Source of the DNA: an uncultured Bacteroidales bacterium
Lineage (GTDB): Bacteria > Bacteroidota > Bacteroidia > Bacteroidales > F082
Length of the DNA: 64,000 nucleotides
Assembly (NCBI GenBank): GCA_905234645.1
Contig: CAJOIS010000022.1
Coordinates: forward strand, 1-64,000
Direction: 5' to 3'
A model generated the notes under the pieces. That model saw nothing but the letters and a program-made list of their open reading frames with translations. It had not been told where the DNA came from and did not search any database. Below, piece by piece: positions 60,706 to 64,000 of the stretch (position 1 is its first letter; every line of letters starts with the position of its first letter). The position numbers and the translations under genes are program-made.

Positions 60706-63426
60706 CTACTCAGACAACAATTTCTTAATCCTCTCCATATCTACCTTACGCTCCTCAGGAATGGCACCTGCAACTTCAAAATCGATAAAATCTTGAATGA
60801 AACTGTCTTTTAATTTGTCCTTGTATTGGCGGCAAACAGCCTCAGCTTCATCATATTTATCCTGTAAGAGCAAAGCTGCGACAAGGTGGGCGTTGATCCA
60901 AATCTGTATAGTGTCTACTAAAAGGGCTTCGCGGGCGTATTGTTCCGCCTTTTCCAGTTGACTTACAAAAATACATTGGTAAGATTGGTAACCTAAAGCA
61001 CGAGCATAGTCTTTTTGATAGGCAGTAACATCATCTTGATAATGCTTTTTTAGCAAAGGGATCCGTTCCTCATTAATTGCGTAGTATTTGGCATGTTCTT
61101 CCGTTGTTTGATAAAGTTGTGAGAGCAAATCAAGCGTGTTTTCGTACCATTTCCCATAAGAGGGATTGTGAAGTGCCAATGTTCTATAAAGCGCCAACAC
61201 TTCTTCAAAAGAAGAAATAGCTTGAAGGTAACGATCTTGTTGTCGATAGAGCAATCCTACAGCATAGAGCGAAGCCACCAACCTAGGCTCGAAAGTCTGC
61301 GGGTTGCTCTTTGCCAAGTGTCTGTAAATGTCCAAAGCATCCAAATACATGGTCTCACTTTCCGTAAGACGTTGGGTCTTGTAATATATGGTAGCGAGAC
61401 TGCTTAGCGTCGTGACTAGATATGAATCGTAGGCTTGCGGATTGTCTATTTCCAAACCTCTATAGATATCCAAGGCTTCCAAAAACAAGGTCTCGCTTTC
61501 CTCAAGACGTTGGGTCTTGTAATATAGGTCAGCGAGTTCATTCATAGCCATGGCCATATCTGGCCGGAGATCTTGCGAGGACTCTTTTTCCATGCGTCTG
61601 TATATTTCCAAAGCTTCCAAAAACAAGGTCTCACTTTCCACAAGGTGTTGAGTATTCTTGTACAGAACAGCAAGGTTGTGCAGTGTCATGGCCATAACAG
61701 GTTCGTAAATATGCGGGGCACCTTTTGCCAAACGTCTATATATTTCCAAAGCCTCCAAACGTAGCGTTTCACTTTCCGTGAAGCGTTGGGTATCATTGTA
61801 CAAGTTGGCAAGATTGTTCAACGTTGTGGCCAAAACCGGCTCATAAGCTTGAGGATTGTCCTTTGCCAAGCGCCTGTAGATTTCCAAGACTTCCACGTGC
61901 AAGGCCTCGCTTTCCGCAAGACGTCGCGTATTGGAATACAAGACGGCAAGATTGTTCATCATCATGGCCAAATCAGGCTCATTGGCTTGAGGGGCATTTT
62001 TTGCCAAACGTCTTTGAATTTCCAATGCCTCCAATTGCAAGGTCTCACTTTCCGATAGACGTTGAGTGTTATTATACAGGATTGCAAGATTGTTCAGTGT
62101 CATGGCCAAACTAGGCTCATAGGCTTCTGGAGCATCCTTTGCTAAACGTCTACGGATTTCCAAAGCCTCCAAATACATGGCCTCGCTTTCCGCATAGCGT
62201 TTAGTATTGAAATATAAAAGAGCGAGGTTATTCAACGTTCTTGCCACATCAGGTTCGTAACCTTTCGACCTGTCTTTCGATTTGTATTTTGATTTGCTTT
62301 TAGTCAAACGTTTGTAACTTTCCAAAGCTTCCAGATACAAGGTTTCGCTTTCCGAGACGTGTTGGGTGTTCTTGTACAAAACAGCGAAGTTGTTTAGTGT
62401 ACTGGCCAACTCATGTTCATAGGCTTTTGGGTTGTCTTTTGCTAAACGACCGTAAATTTCCAAGGCTCTTGAATAATACTTCTTAGCTTGATCAAAATTG
62501 TTGTGTTCTTGAAAACAATAGGCTGCATCAAATTGCCAGCCAGGATTGGTTGTGTCCAATTCGGCTCGGGTCTCAATATAAAAAAGAGCTTTCTCATTGT
62601 CAAATCTCGCCAAGGCAATCGTATAAAGTTGGTAAAGATATTCAGCATCTTTTCCCTGCTGTTTTAACACAGCTGCCATATCTTCTTGGGCTTGGAAAAT
62701 AATTTTGTTGGCCTCATCAATCTGTTGTTCAATGCGGTCGAGAGCTTCTTTGTTGCGCTCTAAAACGCCAATAGGATTGAAGAGTATGTGGATGAGTGAG
62801 TCGGCGCGTTCTAATTCACCGTTTTCAATGCAGATATTGATTTCGCGATCTTTTTCGTTCAACAAATCGTAGTCAGTATGAACATAGTGCTCAGCAAGGC
62901 CATCTATAAGCGACTGGTATTTCTCAAACTTGCCATGAAGGTCTTGTATTCGTTCTTGATATTGCTCAATGGTGATTTTATTCTCCTCTCGTTGCTTCTC
63001 AAGTAGTTCAGCTTTAGCTTTATAGTTTTTCTCAGCAATTCTATAGGCATAGTCCTCTATACGTTGTTTATCGGCTTGCAGTTCCTCGATAGAGACCATT
63101 ACTATGGTTAGCGGCACTTTGTCGGAAAAAGCAAGTTGACGTCCGACAAAGTCGACTTCGTTCAGTTCGTAGCCTGTCTTTTGCACTTGCTGCAATGAAT
63201 AGGCTTCGCCGTTTCTCTTGCCAGGTAATGGCATGGAAAAAGTACCGTCATCATTGCTCTTGACGTAATTATGTTCGCCTTTGGCTCTTACCATTACGTT
63301 ACTCAAAGCTTCTCCTTTTTTGTCAGGACGGCCGAGAGTCCTTACAAAACCTTGCTGCGTCTGCGCAAAAACGGTTTGAACTGTGAATAACATTAAAACC
63401 ACAAGTGCCGAGTAGAACCTTCTCAT
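60706..63426 (-). CDS. Secreted TPR protein with kinesin-light-chain-type repeats
   Basis: The protein is 906 aa with signal peptide MRRFYSALVVLMLFTVQTVFAQ. A carboxypeptidase-regulatory-like domain (~23-115, GEALSNVMVRAKGEHNYV) is followed by a coiled-coil segment (~115-260, EDYAYRIAEKNYKAKAELLE) and about ten tandem 42-residue TPRs of the LNNLAxLYxNTQRxxESExLxLEALEIYRRLAK type (~330-730). More divergent TPRs lie at the C-terminus. It probably forms a periplasmic or surface scaffold. The start overlaps the stop of an upstream paralogue (ATGA). The near-identical repeats are prone to copy-number change. Confidence 0.88.
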   Translation of the reverse strand: MRRFYSALVVLMLFTVQTVFAQTQQGFVRTLGRPDKKGEALSNVMVRAKGEHNYVKSNDDGTFSMPLPGKRNGEAYSLQQVQKTGYELNEVDFVGRQLAFSDKVPLTIVMVSIEELQADKQRIEDYAYRIAEKNYKAKAELLEKQREENKITIEQYQERIQDLHGKFEKYQSLIDGLAEHYVHTDYDLLNEKDREINICIENGELERADSLIHILFNPIGVLERNKEALDRIEQQIDEANKIIFQAQEDMAAVLKQQGKDAEYLYQLYTIALARFDNEKALFYIETRAELDTTNPGWQFDAAYCFQEHNNFDQAKKYYSRALEIYGRLAKDNPKAYEHELASTLNNFAVLYKNTQHVSESETLYLEALESYKRLTKSKSKYKSKDRSKGYEPDVARTLNNLALLYFNTKRYAESEAMYLEALEIRRRLAKDAPEAYEPSLAMTLNNLAILYNNTQRLSESETLQLEALEIQRRLAKNAPQANEPDLAMMMNNLAVLYSNTRRLAESEALHVEVLEIYRRLAKDNPQAYEPVLATTLNNLANLYNDTQRFTESETLRLEALEIYRRLAKGAPHIYEPVMAMTLHNLAVLYKNTQHLVESETLFLEALEIYRRMEKESSQDLRPDMAMAMNELADLYYKTQRLEESETLFLEALDIYRGLEIDNPQAYDSYLVTTLSSLATIYYKTQRLTESETMYLDALDIYRHLAKSNPQTFEPRLVASLYAVGLLYRQQDRYLQAISSFEEVLALYRTLALHNPSYGKWYENTLDLLSQLYQTTEEHAKYYAINEERIPLLKKHYQDDVTAYQKDYARALGYQSYQCIFVSQLEKAEQYAREALLVDTIQIWINAHLVAALLLQDKYDEAEAVCRQYKDKLKDSFIQDFIDFEVAGAIPEERKVDMERIKKLLSE

Positions 63427-64000
63427 TGCTTATGTTTGTTTATTAGTTGTTGGATTTCCATGACTTCGTCGCTTTCTTCACCATAGATATTTTTTTTGAT
63501 TGTCAAGGTTTGTTCAAAACATTTCATTGCCGATTTCCAATCATCTATGCCAATGTATTCATAGGCTAGGTTTTCACATAAGGACGCGACTCTTTTGGCA
63601 TATTCAATATCCCGAAGAATGGCTTCTTTGTCAGCGTTGGCCTTGTCAATAATGCTTTGGGCCAAAGCAATGCGTTCTCGGATCTCGCGTTTAGCTGCTT
63701 GGTTGCGTTCAAGGACGGTCTCAGGATCAAAGACAGTATGAATAAGCGAGTCGGCCTTGTCAAGTTCACCATTTTCAATACAGATGTTGATTTGCCGATC
63801 AATGGAATCCATGTTGTCGTAATCAGCACGTGCATAGCGGTCAGCCATGTCATTAATTAGGGACAAGTATTTGTCATATTTTTCCTCCAAAGCCACCAAA
63901 TCTAGTCGGTATTGATCCAAAGTTATTGCCTCTTCGTCCAGTTTCGCCTCAAGTTCCTTGAGCTTTTTCTGATAATTGTTTTCAGCTACCCGATAGGCAT
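63423..64000 (-). CDS. Paralogue of the TPR protein (5' end beyond the window)
   Basis: The frame is open to the window edge, so the ORF-track start at 63920 (a TTG) is internal. The visible ~192 residues match the coiled-coil region of the neighbouring 906-aa protein: AYRVAENNYQKKL against AYRIAEKNYKAKA, and RQINICIENGELDKADSLIH against REINICIENGELERADSLIH. It then ends after one TPR-like pair (LAYEYIGIDDWKSAMKCFEQ). It is thus a short-tailed tandem duplicate in one operon with its neighbour. Confidence 0.8.
   Translation of the reverse strand, partial: AYRVAENNYQKKLKELEAKLDEEAITLDQYRLDLVALEEKYDKYLSLINDMADRYARADYDNMDSIDRQINICIENGELDKADSLIHTVFDPETVLERNQAAKREIRERIALAQSIIDKANADKEAILRDIEYAKRVASLCENLAYEYIGIDDWKSAMKCFEQTLTIKKNIYGEESDEVMEIQQLINKHKQ

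Noticed and set aside
61300-62460. Regularly spaced repeats that could suggest a CRISPR array
   Set aside because: The period is about 126 nt, the units are coding and in frame, and they translate into TPRs.

Overview
The window comes from a member of the Bacteroidota, most likely a Bacteroidales-type uncultured or metagenome-assembled genome. The evidence is the TAnnTTTGC-type -7 boxes in front of many genes, two proteins with type IX secretion (T9SS) C-terminal sorting domains, a PorE-like T9SS protein, a fused SecDF, the Bacteroidetes-only families DUF4290, DUF4293 and DUF3078, BACON domains, a Rho with a long disordered insertion, and a PurF-like protein starting MGGFFG. Shine-Dalgarno-like sites are not prominent. 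The coding is dense, with many short same-strand operons.

Region 1 (1-7.7 kb) is accessory. It holds the right-hand part of a DNA-modification or phage-defence type operon: the C-terminus of a large helicase/nuclease, a 72-aa protein, a DndD-like SMC ATPase, a HerA-like ATPase, and two further proteins that share an N-terminal module. One of these two carries DNA topoisomerase I C-terminal repeats. A 663-bp gene-free stretch follows, with hairpins, four 11-bp iterons and a perfect 17-bp inverted repeat, and then a RhuM-family gene.

Region 2 (7.8-31.7 kb) is mostly housekeeping: rpe, a frameshifted dipeptidase with a histone-H1-like tail, lpxD, efp, rlmB, rho, lolA, mpl, an M49 peptidase, the SRP RNA (found here from its domain IV hairpin and absent from the ORF track), a purF-like gene lacking the glutaminase cysteine, a Sua5/YrdC gene, tRNA-Lys(TTT), a T9SS-exported subtilase and a CPBP protease.

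Region 3 (31.7-53.3 kb) holds uvrD/pcrA, murA (Asp at the fosfomycin-target cysteine position), grpE-dnaJ, an ABC exporter pair, secDF (frameshifted), a PorE-like OmpA protein, purM, prfA, pyrF, an Omp28-like T9SS cargo and ilvE.

Region 4 (53.3-64 kb) holds a three-gene operon of a membrane-anchored TIR protein, a BACON/PEGA/beta-barrel protein and an unknown secreted protein. It then has a methyltransferase, ogt, small lipoproteins and two tandem paralogous TPR proteins.

A recurring theme is the intergenic DNA. Short palindromic repeats of at least four families occur in two or three copies each, often abutting or supplying stop codons, and 7-bp tandem repeats sit directly in front of the rpe and murA start codons. 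All functional calls rest on reading the translated ORFs and motifs by eye; no database search was run.
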